Counted from the stretch's first letter, positions 39,654 through 50,048 are shown. The stretch is 64,000 nt of DNA from MH13 sp040219355 (GCA_040219355.1 JAVJSN010000001.1:68625-132624), one strand, 5' to 3'. Notes: generated by a model not told the origin, from the letters alone. Numbers and translations: made by a program.

Positions 39654-42194
39654 ATGTTCGGTTGCTATTTGAACGTCCAGCCCTCCCTTCCGGTTCCCGA
39701 CCTACCGCCTGTCTTCACCGCTTGGTTTGAAGGCAAAGGCTGGGCACCACGTGAGCATCAATTGGCGCTTTTGGCGCGCGCTGATGCCAAGCGGGACACA
39801 TTGCTGATCGCACCCACTGGGGCTGGCAAAACGCTGGCCGGGTTCCTGCCATCATTGGTTGATCTGGCGGGAAGAAAAACGGTTCGCCGCACCAACCGTC
39901 CGGGCGGGCTGCACACGCTCTACATTTCGCCGTTGAAAGCGCTGGCGGTGGATGTGGCCCGCAATCTCACCACACCGGCGGACGAGATGGGTTTGCCGAT
40001 CCGCATTGAGACGCGCACTGGCGATACCCCAGCGGCAAGGCGCCAGCGGCAAAAGCGCAACCCGCCGGACATTCTGCTCACCACCCCGGAACAGCTGGCT
40101 TTGCTGCTTTCACATGTGGATGCCGACCGGATGTTTGGTGGTGTGAAGCGGGTAATCTTCGATGAGCTGCACGCGCTGGTGACCTCCAAACGCGGCGATC
40201 TGCTGGCCCTTGGACTGGCACGGCTGCGCAAACATGCACCCGATTTGGTAACCACTGGTCTGTCAGCGACGGTGGCTGACCCGGATGCGTTGGCCGGATG
40301 GCTTGCACCGCAAAACACGCAAAGCTCCGAACAAGCAGACATCGTCACGGTTGCAGGTGGGGCGCAGCCGGACATCAGTATTCTGGAAAGCGAAGAGCGC
40401 CTGCCCTGGGCCGGGCACATGGCGCGCTATGCATTCCCGCAAGTGCTGGAGGCCATCGCCGCGCACGGCACAACGCTGGTGTTCGTCAACACCCGCGCAC
40501 AAGCTGAACTGGTGTTTCGCGAGCTTTGGGCGATCAACGAGGAGTCCTTGCCCATTGCCCTGCACCACGGCTCCCTTGATGTCGGCCAACGACGCAAGGT
40601 GGAAGAGGCGATGGCCAAGAACGCGCTGCGCGCGGTGGTGGCCACCTCGACCCTCGATCTTGGCATTGATTGGGGCGATGTCGACCTTGTGATCCATGTT
40701 GGCGCGCCCAAAGGAGCCAGCCGATTGGCGCAGCGGATCGGCCGTTCCAACCACCGTATGGACGAACCTTCCAAGGCTATTTTGGTGCCCGCCAATCGCT
40801 TTGAGGTTCTGGAATGTCGGGCAGCGCTCAACGCCAACTACGACCGCGCGCAAGACACACCGCCGATCCGCGACGGGGCGCTGGATGTGCTTGCCCAGCA
40901 TGTGCTTGGCATGGCGTGTTCAGAGGCTTTTGCTATCGAAGATCTCTACAATGAGGTGCGGTCCGCCTATCCTTACCGGTTGCTGACGCGCGAGAGCTTT
41001 GACCGCGTGGTGCAGTTCGTGGCCACCGGTGGATACGCGCTGAAAACCTATGAGCGCTATGCCCGCATTCGCCAGCGCAAGGATGGGTTGTGGCGCGTGG
41101 CCAACCCCGATGTCGCGCAGCAATACCGGTTGAACGTTGGCACCATCATTGAGATGCCAGTGCTCACGGTGCGGCTGGTCTCGGCCAAGCAGGCGGCGCA
41201 ACGTTCCTCAAGCGCGCTGCGTGGCGGGCGCATTCTTGGCCAGGTGGAAGAGTATTTCTTAGAAACTCTGGTGCCCGGCGACAGCTTTCTGTTTGGTGGG
41301 GAGGTGGTGAAGTTCGAGGGCATCCGCGAGCAGGATGCGCTGGTATCACGCACGGAGTCCGCCGAACCGAAAATCCCCTCTTATGCGGGCGGTAAGTTCC
41401 CGCTTTCGACCTATCTGGCTGATGAAGTGCGGCGCATGCTTTCGAACCCCGAGAGCTGGGACGATCTGCCAATCCAAGTGGCTGATTGGCTGCGCATGCA
41501 GCGCGACAAGTCTGCCTTGCCCGGTCGTGACGGACTGCTGGTGGAGACCTTTCCACGCGGAAACCGGCACTACATGATCTGCTACCCGTTTGAGGGGCGG
41601 CTCGCCCACCAAACCCTTGGCATGCTGCTCACCCGACGCATGGAGCGGGCTCGCGCCAAACCGCTGGGCTTTGTTGCCACTGATTATGCGCTTGGTGTTT
41701 GGGGCCTTTCTGACCTTGGCCAAAAGATCAGCGACGGCTCGATGCCGCTGGACGAGCTGTTCGCGCAATCGATGCTGGGCGATGATCTGGAAGAATGGAT
41801 GGGCGAGAGTTACCTTTTGAAGCGCACTTTCCGCGCCTGCGCCCTGATCTCTGGTCTCATTGAACGACGGCACCCAGGCCAAGAAAAATCAGGGCGGCAG
41901 ATGACGGTCTCGTCGGACCTTATTTACGACGTCCTGCGCCAGCATGAGCCGGACCATATTTTGATGCAATCGACATGGGCCGATGCGGCATCCGGGTTGC
42001 TCGACATCGCGCGTATCGGTTCTATGCTGGCACGAATCGAGGGTCGAATCACCCATCAAAGGTTGGAGCGCATCTCACCGCTGGCGGTGCCCATCATGCT
42101 GGAAGTCGGCAAAGAGCCGGTGTTTGGCGAGGCTCGCGATCAGGTGTTGGAAGATGCAGAAAGCCTGATCGAAGAAGCAATGAGTGCGCCGTAA
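39654..42194 (+). CDS. Lhr-like ligase-associated DEXH-box DNA helicase
   Basis: An 846-residue SF2 helicase of the 'ligase-associated DNA damage response' type. Motif I is LIAPTGAGKTLAGFLP, motif Ia ISPLKALAVD, motif II IFDELHALVTSKRGD, motif III TTGLSATVAD, motif IV-VI VFVNTRAQAEL, STLDLGIDWGDVDLVIHVG and RLAQRIGRSNH. The C-terminal half is the Lhr-core winged-helix and beta region. The family works with an ATP-dependent ligase, an MBL exonuclease and PdeM; here PdeM overlaps its 3' end, whereas exonuclease and ligase are 10 kb away. The start is uncertain: ATG 39654 or TTG 39585; the former begins close to the conserved part. Confidence 0.92.
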   Translation: MFGCYLNVQPSLPVPDLPPVFTAWFEGKGWAPREHQLALLARADAKRDTLLIAPTGAGKTLAGFLPSLVDLAGRKTVRRTNRPGGLHTLYISPLKALAVDVARNLTTPADEMGLPIRIETRTGDTPAARRQRQKRNPPDILLTTPEQLALLLSHVDADRMFGGVKRVIFDELHALVTSKRGDLLALGLARLRKHAPDLVTTGLSATVADPDALAGWLAPQNTQSSEQADIVTVAGGAQPDISILESEERLPWAGHMARYAFPQVLEAIAAHGTTLVFVNTRAQAELVFRELWAINEESLPIALHHGSLDVGQRRKVEEAMAKNALRAVVATSTLDLGIDWGDVDLVIHVGAPKGASRLAQRIGRSNHRMDEPSKAILVPANRFEVLECRAALNANYDRAQDTPPIRDGALDVLAQHVLGMACSEAFAIEDLYNEVRSAYPYRLLTRESFDRVVQFVATGGYALKTYERYARIRQRKDGLWRVANPDVAQQYRLNVGTIIEMPVLTVRLVSAKQAAQRSSSALRGGRILGQVEEYFLETLVPGDSFLFGGEVVKFEGIREQDALVSRTESAEPKIPSYAGGKFPLSTYLADEVRRMLSNPESWDDLPIQVADWLRMQRDKSALPGRDGLLVETFPRGNRHYMICYPFEGRLAHQTLGMLLTRRMERARAKPLGFVATDYALGVWGLSDLGQKISDGSMPLDELFAQSMLGDDLEEWMGESYLLKRTFRACALISGLIERRHPGQEKSGRQMTVSSDLIYDVLRQHEPDHILMQSTWADAASGLLDIARIGSMLARIEGRITHQRLERISPLAVPIMLEVGKEPVFGEARDQVLEDAESLIEEAMSAP

Positions 42195-42963
42195 GCGACG
42201 CGATATTAAGAACGGAATTCCACCTGTGTCTGCCTGGTTAAGCCAAAGCGTGAGCGCGCGCGATGAAGAAACAAGCGCACCCATTTGCCTTGCCGGGGAA
42301 GCGCTGGTTGCGGACAAATGCGGTGCGCTTTACTGGCCCGATGAGGCGATGTTGGTCGTGGCTGACCTGCATCTGGAAAAAGGCTCGTCGTTCGCCCGTT
42401 TCGGTAATCATTTACCGCCTTATGACACCGCCGCAACGCTGCGTCAGCTCAGCCTGCTGATGGATGCCTATCAACCACAGCGGGTCATCGCTTTGGGGGA
42501 TAGCGTGCATGATCGCAGTGCCTGGGAGCGGTTCAGCGATACTGACCGCGCCACACTGTCTGATCTGTGTAACCGCGTGGACGACTGGGTTTGGATCGCT
42601 GGCAACCATGACCCGGAGCCTCCAGTCGGCGTTCCTGGACGCAGCGCGCAAGAGCTGGCCGTCGGATCATTGGTGTTTCGCCATGAGCCAGGAGGCGATC
42701 TGACGGACGGACAGGCTGAGGTGGCCGGGCACTTGCATCCAGCAGCACGGGTGATCGGTAAGGGTGGATCGGCGCGACGCCCAGCTTTCGCGCATGATAG
42801 ACAACGGCTAATTCTTCCAGCTTTCGGCGCTTATGCGGGCGGCCTTTGTCTGTCAGCTGAGCCATTTCGCGCGCTGTTTAAGAAGTCATCCATGCGCGCG
42901 TCGGTCTGCGGACGCACACGCATGTTCACCGTACCGGGCAGCCGCATCCTCGGCTGGCGCTGA
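42184..42963 (+). CDS. pdeM: Ligase-associated endonuclease PdeM (calcineurin-like phosphoesterase)
   Basis: A 259-residue metallophosphoesterase with the five-motif metal site: VADLHLEKG, ALGDSVHD, WIAGNHDPEP, and GHLHPAAR near the end. This matches PdeM, the phosphoesterase partner of Lhr-like helicase and ligase, thought to trim nucleic-acid ends. The GTG at 42184 overlaps the helicase stop by 11 bp; GTG 42226 would give a length closer to homologues and cannot be excluded. Confidence 0.88.
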   Translation: MRRKRRDIKNGIPPVSAWLSQSVSARDEETSAPICLAGEALVADKCGALYWPDEAMLVVADLHLEKGSSFARFGNHLPPYDTAATLRQLSLLMDAYQPQRVIALGDSVHDRSAWERFSDTDRATLSDLCNRVDDWVWIAGNHDPEPPVGVPGRSAQELAVGSLVFRHEPGGDLTDGQAEVAGHLHPAARVIGKGGSARRPAFAHDRQRLILPAFGAYAGGLCLSAEPFRALFKKSSMRASVCGRTRMFTVPGSRILGWR

Positions 42964-42972
42964 TTTCTGCGA

Positions 42973-43437
42973 CTAAACGATGGTCAGTACGGCCATCACG
43001 CTGAGCAGCGAGCACACCAGCGCTGTAAGCATGGTGCGAAGATGGCCAAACCACGACGGAGCACCATCATCCTCAGCATCACCCACATCCCAGGCGCCTT
43101 GCGCGGCAAACGATACCGCAAGCAACACCAGAGCGGGAAAGGCTGGAAGCAACACCGCAATCCAGCCGATGAGAGATGGGATGACTGAGAGTGCAAAGCG
43201 CGCATCGCGCGTTTCGGGGTTCGACAGCAAAAGGCCCATGCCCCAACGCACGCCACCTAAGAACGACAGAATGACCGCGCCGTAAGCCACCGTTGCGCGC
43301 AACGCTAAGTCTGCACTCACAATCCAGATGCCGCCCGAAGCGTAGACAATCAGCCCGAATATAAAAGGCAAGGCGCCGGCCATTCCTAACCAGAGAGGCA
43401 CTTTTGGCACGGTTTTAAGGGCAGTCAGCGCGCGCAT
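42973..43437 (-). CDS. DUF3429 membrane protein
   Basis: A 154-residue inner-membrane protein with four to five helices (LGMAGALPFIFGLIVYASG, ATVAYGAVILSFLGGVRWGM, VIPSLIGWIAVLLPAFPALV, and a C-terminal pair). The YGAVILSFLGGVRWG motif is the DUF3429 hallmark. Role unknown. It ends 10 bp from the convergent pdeM stop and lies 21 bp downstream of the TIGR02186 gene on the same strand, so it probably belongs to that operon. Confidence 0.85.
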   Translation of the reverse strand: MRALTALKTVPKVPLWLGMAGALPFIFGLIVYASGGIWIVSADLALRATVAYGAVILSFLGGVRWGMGLLLSNPETRDARFALSVIPSLIGWIAVLLPAFPALVLLAVSFAAQGAWDVGDAEDDGAPSWFGHLRTMLTALVCSLLSVMAVLTIV

Positions 43438-43458
43438 CGGGCGTCCTTTAAAGTGCTG

Positions 43459-44268
43459 TTAGGAGCGGCGGAACACCACCGAGCCCAACCATCCGGTAAG
43501 CAGAGCCAGCAACACCGCCAATCCGCCATACATCAGCTGGTCACGCTGCGACATGCGGAAGATGAACTGCTCGAATCCAGTCTTGCGCACCAGAATGCCC
43601 ACCTGTTCTTCGGCGAGCAAGACTCCACCAGAAAAGAGGTACACATTGACGTCAAATAGCCCAAGCGGCACGTCAGCGGGGAATGTTGCGCGAGCACGAA
43701 ACAGCGTGTTGTCGATCACCGCCACTGCATCAGGTTCTTCCTGATAGACTTGGCTTTGGCGCTGCAAGCGAAGAAAGGCCCGTTCGAACACCCGATCGTC
43801 GGGCCGGTTATCTTGGACCTCCTCACGGCGCAGGCCACTTTCATCGACGTCCTCTGTCGCATCTTGCGCTTGGGGGAGAAGATAATCGATGCCAATCTGG
43901 AAGCGTCGAAGAAGCGAGGGATGGGCGATCTCGGCCACCGGGCGGTTGGAGAGCACGGTGTAGGCGCTGGGCACATCTTCGAATGTGCGTGAACTGCGGT
44001 TCACCCATACACCCACAGTGCGTTCTTTTAGGCGCGTCACACGGTCGGTCTGCGGGCCTGTGACGGTGACGACCACATCGTAGTCTGATGCTCTTGGCAC
44101 CGTGGACGCATCGCGGCGTACAGCACCAAAGACGGTTATGGCAGAGCCAGTAAAATTGGATGTGATGTCAACAGTGCGCTCGGAGAGAGTGACAATGAGC
44201 GACTCAGCGCGTGCGGTGCTCATCACGCACAGTGCAAACAAACCAACGAGGACGAGGCGTTTGATCAT
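43459..44268 (-). CDS. TIGR02186 family membrane-anchored periplasmic protein
   Basis: A 269-residue protein with a signal peptide (LVLVGLFALCVMSTARA), a periplasmic domain and a C-terminal membrane helix (LMYGGLAVLLALLTGWLGSV). The opening SLIVTLSERTVDITSNFTGS and ITVFGAVRR is diagnostic of TIGR02186. Members nearly always pair with a TauE/SafE-type permease, as here, where its ATG overlaps the permease stop. The pair is thought to act in sulfur-compound export, by association only. Confidence 0.88.
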   Translation of the reverse strand: MIKRLVLVGLFALCVMSTARAESLIVTLSERTVDITSNFTGSAITVFGAVRRDASTVPRASDYDVVVTVTGPQTDRVTRLKERTVGVWVNRSSRTFEDVPSAYTVLSNRPVAEIAHPSLLRRFQIGIDYLLPQAQDATEDVDESGLRREEVQDNRPDDRVFERAFLRLQRQSQVYQEEPDAVAVIDNTLFRARATFPADVPLGLFDVNVYLFSGGVLLAEEQVGILVRKTGFEQFIFRMSQRDQLMYGGLAVLLALLTGWLGSVVFRRS

Positions 44269-45185
44269 CCGCCCATTCCTGAAACCGAGAAGAGTTCTGC
44301 CGGCTCGATCGCCAAATCAAAGAGAAACCGTGCACCAACCGACAGGATGAGCAAGGCGAGCAGCAGGCGCAATTGTTCACCTTTGAGTTTTTGGCCTGCC
44401 GAGGCCCCAAACTGTGCGCCCAGCACACCGCCGACCATCAAAATGAGCCCCAAAATGATATCCACGGACCCTGTGGTCAATGCGTGCAAAACGGTGGCAA
44501 CCGCCATGGTCACCAAGATCTGCAACAGCGATGTGCCGATCACCACATTGCCAGGAACGCGCAGAAGATAAATCAGCGCAGGCACCATGATGAATCCGCC
44601 GCCAATGCCAAGGATTGCACCGATAAACCCGATCACAAGGCCGAGAAAAATGACTGGAATGACCGAGATATAGAGACGAGATTTTTTGAACGCCGTCTTG
44701 AATGGCAGGCCATGCACCCACGTGTGTTGACCTGGTTTACGGCTCGAGACCGCCCGTCCTCGTGCACCGCGCCAGACCGAGCGGGCACTTTCAAAAAACA
44801 TCATGCCGCCGATAATGCCCAAAAACAGCATGTATGAGACGGAGATGATGAGATCGAGTTGGCCGAGCGCGCGCAGAATAGAAAACAGCCAAACGCCAAG
44901 CGATGACCCGATGACGCCGCCACACAACAGAACACCGGCCAGCTTGAAGTCAACGCCACCCTTGCGCCAATAACTCAGCACGCCGGAGGTGGAAGAGGCC
45001 ACCACTTGGCTGGTCACTGTTGCCACAGCCACCGATGGTGGAATGCCCGAAAAGATAAGCAGCGGTGTGAGCAGAAAGCCGCCACCAACGCCAAAAAGCC
45101 CGGAGACAAAACCCACCGCACCGCCCATGCCCAAAATGAGGAACACGTTGACGGCCAATTCGGCGATGGGCAGATAAATCTGCAT
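44265..45185 (-). CDS. TauE/SafE-type sulfur-compound permease
   Basis: A 306-residue membrane protein with eight helices in two repeats, each opening with the glycine-rich signature: VSGLFGVGGGFLLTPLLIF in the first half and IGAILGIGGGFIMVPALIYL in the second. These define the TauE/SafE family, exporters of sulfite or organosulfur anions. It is the first gene of a run with TIGR02186 and DUF3429. The 198 bp upstream, before the PodJ-like stop, show no clear feature. Confidence 0.9.
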   Translation of the reverse strand: MQIYLPIAELAVNVFLILGMGGAVGFVSGLFGVGGGFLLTPLLIFSGIPPSVAVATVTSQVVASSTSGVLSYWRKGGVDFKLAGVLLCGGVIGSSLGVWLFSILRALGQLDLIISVSYMLFLGIIGGMMFFESARSVWRGARGRAVSSRKPGQHTWVHGLPFKTAFKKSRLYISVIPVIFLGLVIGFIGAILGIGGGFIMVPALIYLLRVPGNVVIGTSLLQILVTMAVATVLHALTTGSVDIILGLILMVGGVLGAQFGASAGQKLKGEQLRLLLALLILSVGARFLFDLAIEPAELFSVSGMGG

Positions 45186-45383
45186 GGGTCGGGGCGACTT
45201 TCAGGCAAGCAGAGCATGGAAACGAGCCGCGTGCCCACCTGGCGACGCGATCTGGTTCATTGTGTATGACCATCGCATCGCGTGAGGGTCAATCAAACCC
45301 TTGGAAGATGGAACGATCCTACGACTAAAGGTGGGGCCAATCCAAAAATCAAGCCGCCCAGACCGGCACGATCGAACCTCGGC

Positions 45384-48300
45384 TTACAAACTGACGCCCT
45401 GGCGCAGCGCATCAAGCAAGGCTTGATCGATCACATCGCTGTTGCCCAGACCTACAGATTGGCGAAATTCACGGACCGCTTCATTGGTGCGCGGCCCTAG
45501 CAAACCGTCTGCCGGGCCTGGATTGTATCCGCGTTCGGCAAGCAATGCCTGGGCCTCGGCAATCAGCCGCTGTGACGCGCTGGCATCTTGCGAGGCGCTG
45601 GCTTGCACCGCGCTATCGTCCCAGCCACCGGCGGGACCCTGAACGGCAATGGCTGCGGATTCCACCGGAACCGGGCGCCAACTGTCAACCCGCGCACGAG
45701 CAAGAGCAAGCGCCTGCTCGCCAAGGACGCCGGCAACTTCATCACGGCGACCGACGGCTTCATTGTCACCGCCATTGGCCGCCAAGGCGAACCATTTGTA
45801 GGATTCCATCAGATCGCGTTCGACACCCATGCCGCGGGCGAACAGAACGGCCAGATTGAATTGGCTGTCGGCGAGGCCGCGGTTGGCCGCAGGGATAAAC
45901 CAGCCAGCAGCGCGGGAAAAATCAGGTGATTGCCCGGCTCCCTCAGCGGCCATGACCGCCAAATTGTGCATGGCGCGCGGGTTGCCCCCCAACGCAGCGC
46001 GTTCATACCAAGCAATGGCGCCATCGCGGTTACGATCAACGCCGCGACCCTGTTCGTAAAAGCTACCCAGGCGATATGCCGCTGGAACGAGACCTTGGTC
46101 GGCAGCGCGCCCATACCAATGGGCAGCGGCGGCCAAATCCTGCGATACGAAACGGCCTTCCATAAAGCGGGTGGCGATCTCAAAAGCGGCCGACGCGTCG
46201 CCGCTGGCCGCAGCCACGCGAAGGCGCGGTGATCCAATGGCTTCCGGCAATGAGTCCGCTGTTGCCGCTGGCAATGGTGGAATTGGCAAATTGCGCAGGG
46301 GGCCAAGATCGTTGGCAGGCGGCGGCAAGATGTCATCGTCTTGCGCAGCTGATCGATCAGAACCAAGGCCATCCATTGACAGATCGTTTACCTGCGGTGT
46401 TTCGGCCATGATCGGCCCACGATCACGCGCAAAACCACCAAGCGCCGTTTCGCGGCCGATAGTCTCCTCTGCCGGTGTCGCTCCGTTTGGAGTTGGCAGA
46501 TTTGGTGTTGATGCAAAGTCTTCAATCGCTGGTGTGGTTGTCACAGGGTCAGCTGCGACCGTCTCAGAAGCGTTCCCCACAACCCGCACCGGCTCATCGG
46601 ACGCGGCGCCAACTTCAGGGGTTGATTGCGCGCCCTGGTCTTCCTGCGGCGTGGCCGGTGCTTCGGTTGGTGCCAACGGCGCAAGGACAGCATCGGATGC
46701 GCGCTCGCCAGGCAAGATCAAATTGACCACAAACAGGCCAAGCCCGATGGTGAACAGCACCAGTGCGATGAGCATGGCGCGCGAAAGCGACCGCTGACGC
46801 TGAGCCTCGTCAGCCTGTTTTTCGCTTTTTCGTTGACGTGCGCTGTCGGCAGCACTGTCCAGCACATTGATTGAGTCTGCAGTGGGAGCAGCAATAGGCG
46901 GTTCAGCCAATGGATCCCTAAGAGCAGGCTCCTGGCGAGCGTGTGCGTCATTGGTGGCGTGAGCTGGAGGCTCGAGGCTGCCTGATTTTTTGCCCTTTGT
47001 GCCTCTTACGTTGGGATCGGAGACTGCTGGTCGACCACCACCCGCCTGTAGAGCCGCCGCCTGTGCCGCCCGGCGCGCGGCTGCGATAAAAGTTGCGCGC
47101 TGATTGGTCGTGTCGCCCGATCCCTTCACCGCGTTGGCAGGTGCGAGTTCATCGCTGTCGCGATAAGGTTGAGGCGCAAGCGCGGAACGTTCGGGCGCAG
47201 CATTGATGGCGCCAGAAAGCTGACGCAGCAGGGTTTGCGCATCGCCAGGCGCTGGGATGACACCACCTGAGGGCAATGGCTGCTTATTTTCATCGGCTGA
47301 GGCGCGTGGTCGCTCGCTCCTGGCGGGGCTGATTGCCTTCTCAGGTTCGCGGAGATCGAAGCCTAAATCCGGTTTCTGAACGGATGTGCGCGCATCAAAT
47401 GCCTTGGCCATCTCTTCCAGGGAGGAAGTCGTGGTTGCTGACGCATGGTCTTTGGCGCCCGTGTCGCTTGCACTGTCGGCGGCCAGGTTGAGCGCGGCTT
47501 TGTCGTCGGTTTCAAGCGCGTCAATGCGGCTTATAACCTTCTCCAACGCGCTCTGGACGTTTTCCAACGTGGTGAGCATACGCTGATCTTGATCGCTGGC
47601 ATGCTCACGCAAGGATACCAGTTCGCTCTGTAACGCCTGCATGCCCAAGGCATCTTGAATTTCTGACTGAGGATCAAACAGTCCAAGTGAATGCACGCGG
47701 TTGGCCAGATCATCGATCTGCGTTTCGATCTCCGGCAACAGCCCAGCATCGCCGATCGAGCGGGCCTCATCGAACCGACCGGCCAAATGGCGCACCTGAT
47801 CAACGATTGAGCGTTGAAGGTCGCGGTTCGACCCAAGTTCAACGCTGGCACGGGCGCGCGCAAGCTCGTTGTGCAGACGCGTGACGTCCTCGCGCGATAC
47901 CACGCCGGCTTCGGCGTGGCGCTTGTTGAGCTCGACCAGCTGGCTTTCCAACGAAGCCAACGCAACATCGGCAAGCGGTGTGGGCATCGCCGCGATCAAA
48001 CCTTCAAGCCGGTTTGACATGTGATCGATCAACGGCGCATCAGCTGCAGAAATAGCGCGTTGAATGCCATCCAGGCGCTCGTCCACGCCATCAAGGCGGG
48101 AAACCACAGGATCGATTGTGCTGGAAAGGCGGCTATCAATCTTCGCCTCGACCGCTTGGATGATGGCTTCGGTTTTTGGAATGGATTTGAGGCACGATTC
48201 AACGCGCTCACCTAGCTCACGCACAGCCAGCCCTAAGCGCTCGGTGCCATCGTCCTCCTGCAGTGCGGTTACGCGGCCGGTAAGATCCAGCAAAGCATGT

Positions 48301-49844
48301 TCAATTTCATGCACGGGCAAAGCCGCGCTCAAGCCGTTGAGTTGGCGTGACAATGCCGCCAGTTCGCTCGCCATATCACCGTGGCTGGCAAGGCGGCCGT
48401 CAAGCGCATTCAGACGTTGGGAAAGCTCAGCGACTTGCTCAGCATATCCACCCGTCATCGCTTCGATACGATCCAGTGCAGAGAATCGTTGGTCCATCGC
48501 GCTTACATCGACGGCTGGACTGCTCGTTGCGCGCATTTCCTCACGGATTGTGTCCAGAGCACTGGTGAGGCCGCGCGCCTCGTCTTGGAAGGTCGACAGG
48601 CGGGCCATTTCCGATTGAATGGCATCTAGGCGCTGGGTAACAGCGCTGTCGTCAGCGCCACTTGCCAAGGCCTCAATACGCGCTTCAAGCGCCACAAGGC
48701 GTTCAACAACCGCGCCGATCGCCTCGTTCATGCTATCAGGATCTTGCACCGCGCTGCGCGCCATTTCCTTTACGCTTTCCAGCGCCTGCGTGATGCGATC
48801 CGCATCGCCGTGCGGATTGATCTCCAACTGAGAGATCATGGAGCGCATTTCGCCAACCAGAGAACTCGTGGTGTTCTCGCCTAAGTTGTCCAACACCTCA
48901 CGCAAGCTGGTGACCTCACCATACAGCGCGTCGATTTTCTCATCGCTCGTGCCAACATCTTTAAGGTCATCAAGGCGAGCAAGAACATGATGGTAGCCAT
49001 CTTCCAGTGACTTGATCGCTTCCGGCTTGGGCATCGCAGCAATGGTGTCTTGGACGGCGCGAATTTGATCGCTGAGCTGGGTCAAACTCGGCTCAGGGAA
49101 ACCGGTCTCGTCGCGTTGCTCTGGTTCATAGCCGTGTTCTGGTTCATGGCGCTGCGCCGTGCCAGGCTCATCAGAGGTTTCGACGCGCGATTGGAGCGCA
49201 GCAACTTGGGCATGAAGCCCACGCTGATCGACGGCGCTGGATTCGGCCAAATTGCGCACATCGCTGACGGCATCGGTTAGCCGAGCAAACTGATCATCAA
49301 GCCGGGCGACAAGTTGGTCCAAGCCAGCATGCCCAAACCCTTGCTCTCCAAGCTGCTCAGAAACCGCCAGGTCAGACACTTCCGGCATCACCGGTTGCGA
49401 TGCAGCAGGCGCAGACGTGGCGACAGGCGCAGACGAACTGACGCCATGTTCCAGTTCATACTTGCGCCGCCTCAGCGCATCCAAAGGGTTAGACGAAGCC
49501 GGCGCTGGCTGAGCAGCAGTCTGCATCGGAGCGGAGGAGATGGGTGCAGGAGATTCTGGCGCTGCTACTGGCCCCGCGTCGCCAACCACTTTGGATTCAA
49601 GGGTTTCGATGTTCTTGGCGATCGCGGCCAGCCGCGACTGAAGATCGTGGGCGGGTGCAGCGGGTTGAACAGGCTCGACTGGCTGAAGCGATGGGTTTGA
49701 ACTGATCGCGTGCTCTGGTGCATTCCGGCCCAAGATATTTTGCATCCACTCGCCAACGCTTGGCGGTGCTGCCGCGTGTGTATCGCCATATTCCGGCTGT
49801 AGGTTCGTGGGTGACTGCCACGCATTTTGGGACTGTTGAGCCAT
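45384..49844 (-). CDS. podJ: PodJ-like polar organelle protein (coiled coil, TM, Sel1 repeats, peptidoglycan-binding)
   Basis: A 1486-residue protein with four parts. The cytoplasmic N-terminus has a disordered opening, a conserved NPLDALRRRKYELE segment and about 700 residues of coiled coil. A single membrane segment follows near residues 1020-1045 (MLIALVLFTIGLGLFVVNLI). Then come a Pro/Thr-rich periplasmic linker, four Sel1-type repeats (AAAHWYGRAADQGLVPAAYR, YERAALGGNPRAMHNLAVMA and two more) and a C-terminal peptidoglycan-binding domain (LLAERGYNPGPADGLLGPRT). This is the architecture of PodJ, a polarity scaffold in alphaproteobacteria. Identification is by architecture; other Sel1/PGB scaffold proteins are the alternative. 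Confidence 0.82.
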   Translation of the reverse strand: MAQQSQNAWQSPTNLQPEYGDTHAAAPPSVGEWMQNILGRNAPEHAISSNPSLQPVEPVQPAAPAHDLQSRLAAIAKNIETLESKVVGDAGPVAAPESPAPISSAPMQTAAQPAPASSNPLDALRRRKYELEHGVSSSAPVATSAPAASQPVMPEVSDLAVSEQLGEQGFGHAGLDQLVARLDDQFARLTDAVSDVRNLAESSAVDQRGLHAQVAALQSRVETSDEPGTAQRHEPEHGYEPEQRDETGFPEPSLTQLSDQIRAVQDTIAAMPKPEAIKSLEDGYHHVLARLDDLKDVGTSDEKIDALYGEVTSLREVLDNLGENTTSSLVGEMRSMISQLEINPHGDADRITQALESVKEMARSAVQDPDSMNEAIGAVVERLVALEARIEALASGADDSAVTQRLDAIQSEMARLSTFQDEARGLTSALDTIREEMRATSSPAVDVSAMDQRFSALDRIEAMTGGYAEQVAELSQRLNALDGRLASHGDMASELAALSRQLNGLSAALPVHEIEHALLDLTGRVTALQEDDGTERLGLAVRELGERVESCLKSIPKTEAIIQAVEAKIDSRLSSTIDPVVSRLDGVDERLDGIQRAISAADAPLIDHMSNRLEGLIAAMPTPLADVALASLESQLVELNKRHAEAGVVSREDVTRLHNELARARASVELGSNRDLQRSIVDQVRHLAGRFDEARSIGDAGLLPEIETQIDDLANRVHSLGLFDPQSEIQDALGMQALQSELVSLREHASDQDQRMLTTLENVQSALEKVISRIDALETDDKAALNLAADSASDTGAKDHASATTTSSLEEMAKAFDARTSVQKPDLGFDLREPEKAISPARSERPRASADENKQPLPSGGVIPAPGDAQTLLRQLSGAINAAPERSALAPQPYRDSDELAPANAVKGSGDTTNQRATFIAAARRAAQAAALQAGGGRPAVSDPNVRGTKGKKSGSLEPPAHATNDAHARQEPALRDPLAEPPIAAPTADSINVLDSAADSARQRKSEKQADEAQRQRSLSRAMLIALVLFTIGLGLFVVNLILPGERASDAVLAPLAPTEAPATPQEDQGAQSTPEVGAASDEPVRVVGNASETVAADPVTTTPAIEDFASTPNLPTPNGATPAEETIGRETALGGFARDRGPIMAETPQVNDLSMDGLGSDRSAAQDDDILPPPANDLGPLRNLPIPPLPAATADSLPEAIGSPRLRVAAASGDASAAFEIATRFMEGRFVSQDLAAAAHWYGRAADQGLVPAAYRLGSFYEQGRGVDRNRDGAIAWYERAALGGNPRAMHNLAVMAAEGAGQSPDFSRAAGWFIPAANRGLADSQFNLAVLFARGMGVERDLMESYKWFALAANGGDNEAVGRRDEVAGVLGEQALALARARVDSWRPVPVESAAIAVQGPAGGWDDSAVQASASQDASASQRLIAEAQALLAERGYNPGPADGLLGPRTNEAVREFRQSVGLGNSDVIDQALLDALRQGVSL

Positions 49845-50048
49845 CCCGACCCCAATTGCTATCTGGTGCGTATGCGCAAGGAACGGCGCACCCCGGCCCT
49901 TTTTCGCTTAGGTCGACAGTGGACCGAACATAGTAAACGAGCGGTAAAGATAACCGGACGGTAAACGCCCCAAGCTGACAAAGGATGTTTTTTGACACAG
50001 CACGGGCCATGCCCATGCAACATCAAAAAAGCACCTTGCGAGAGCGCT

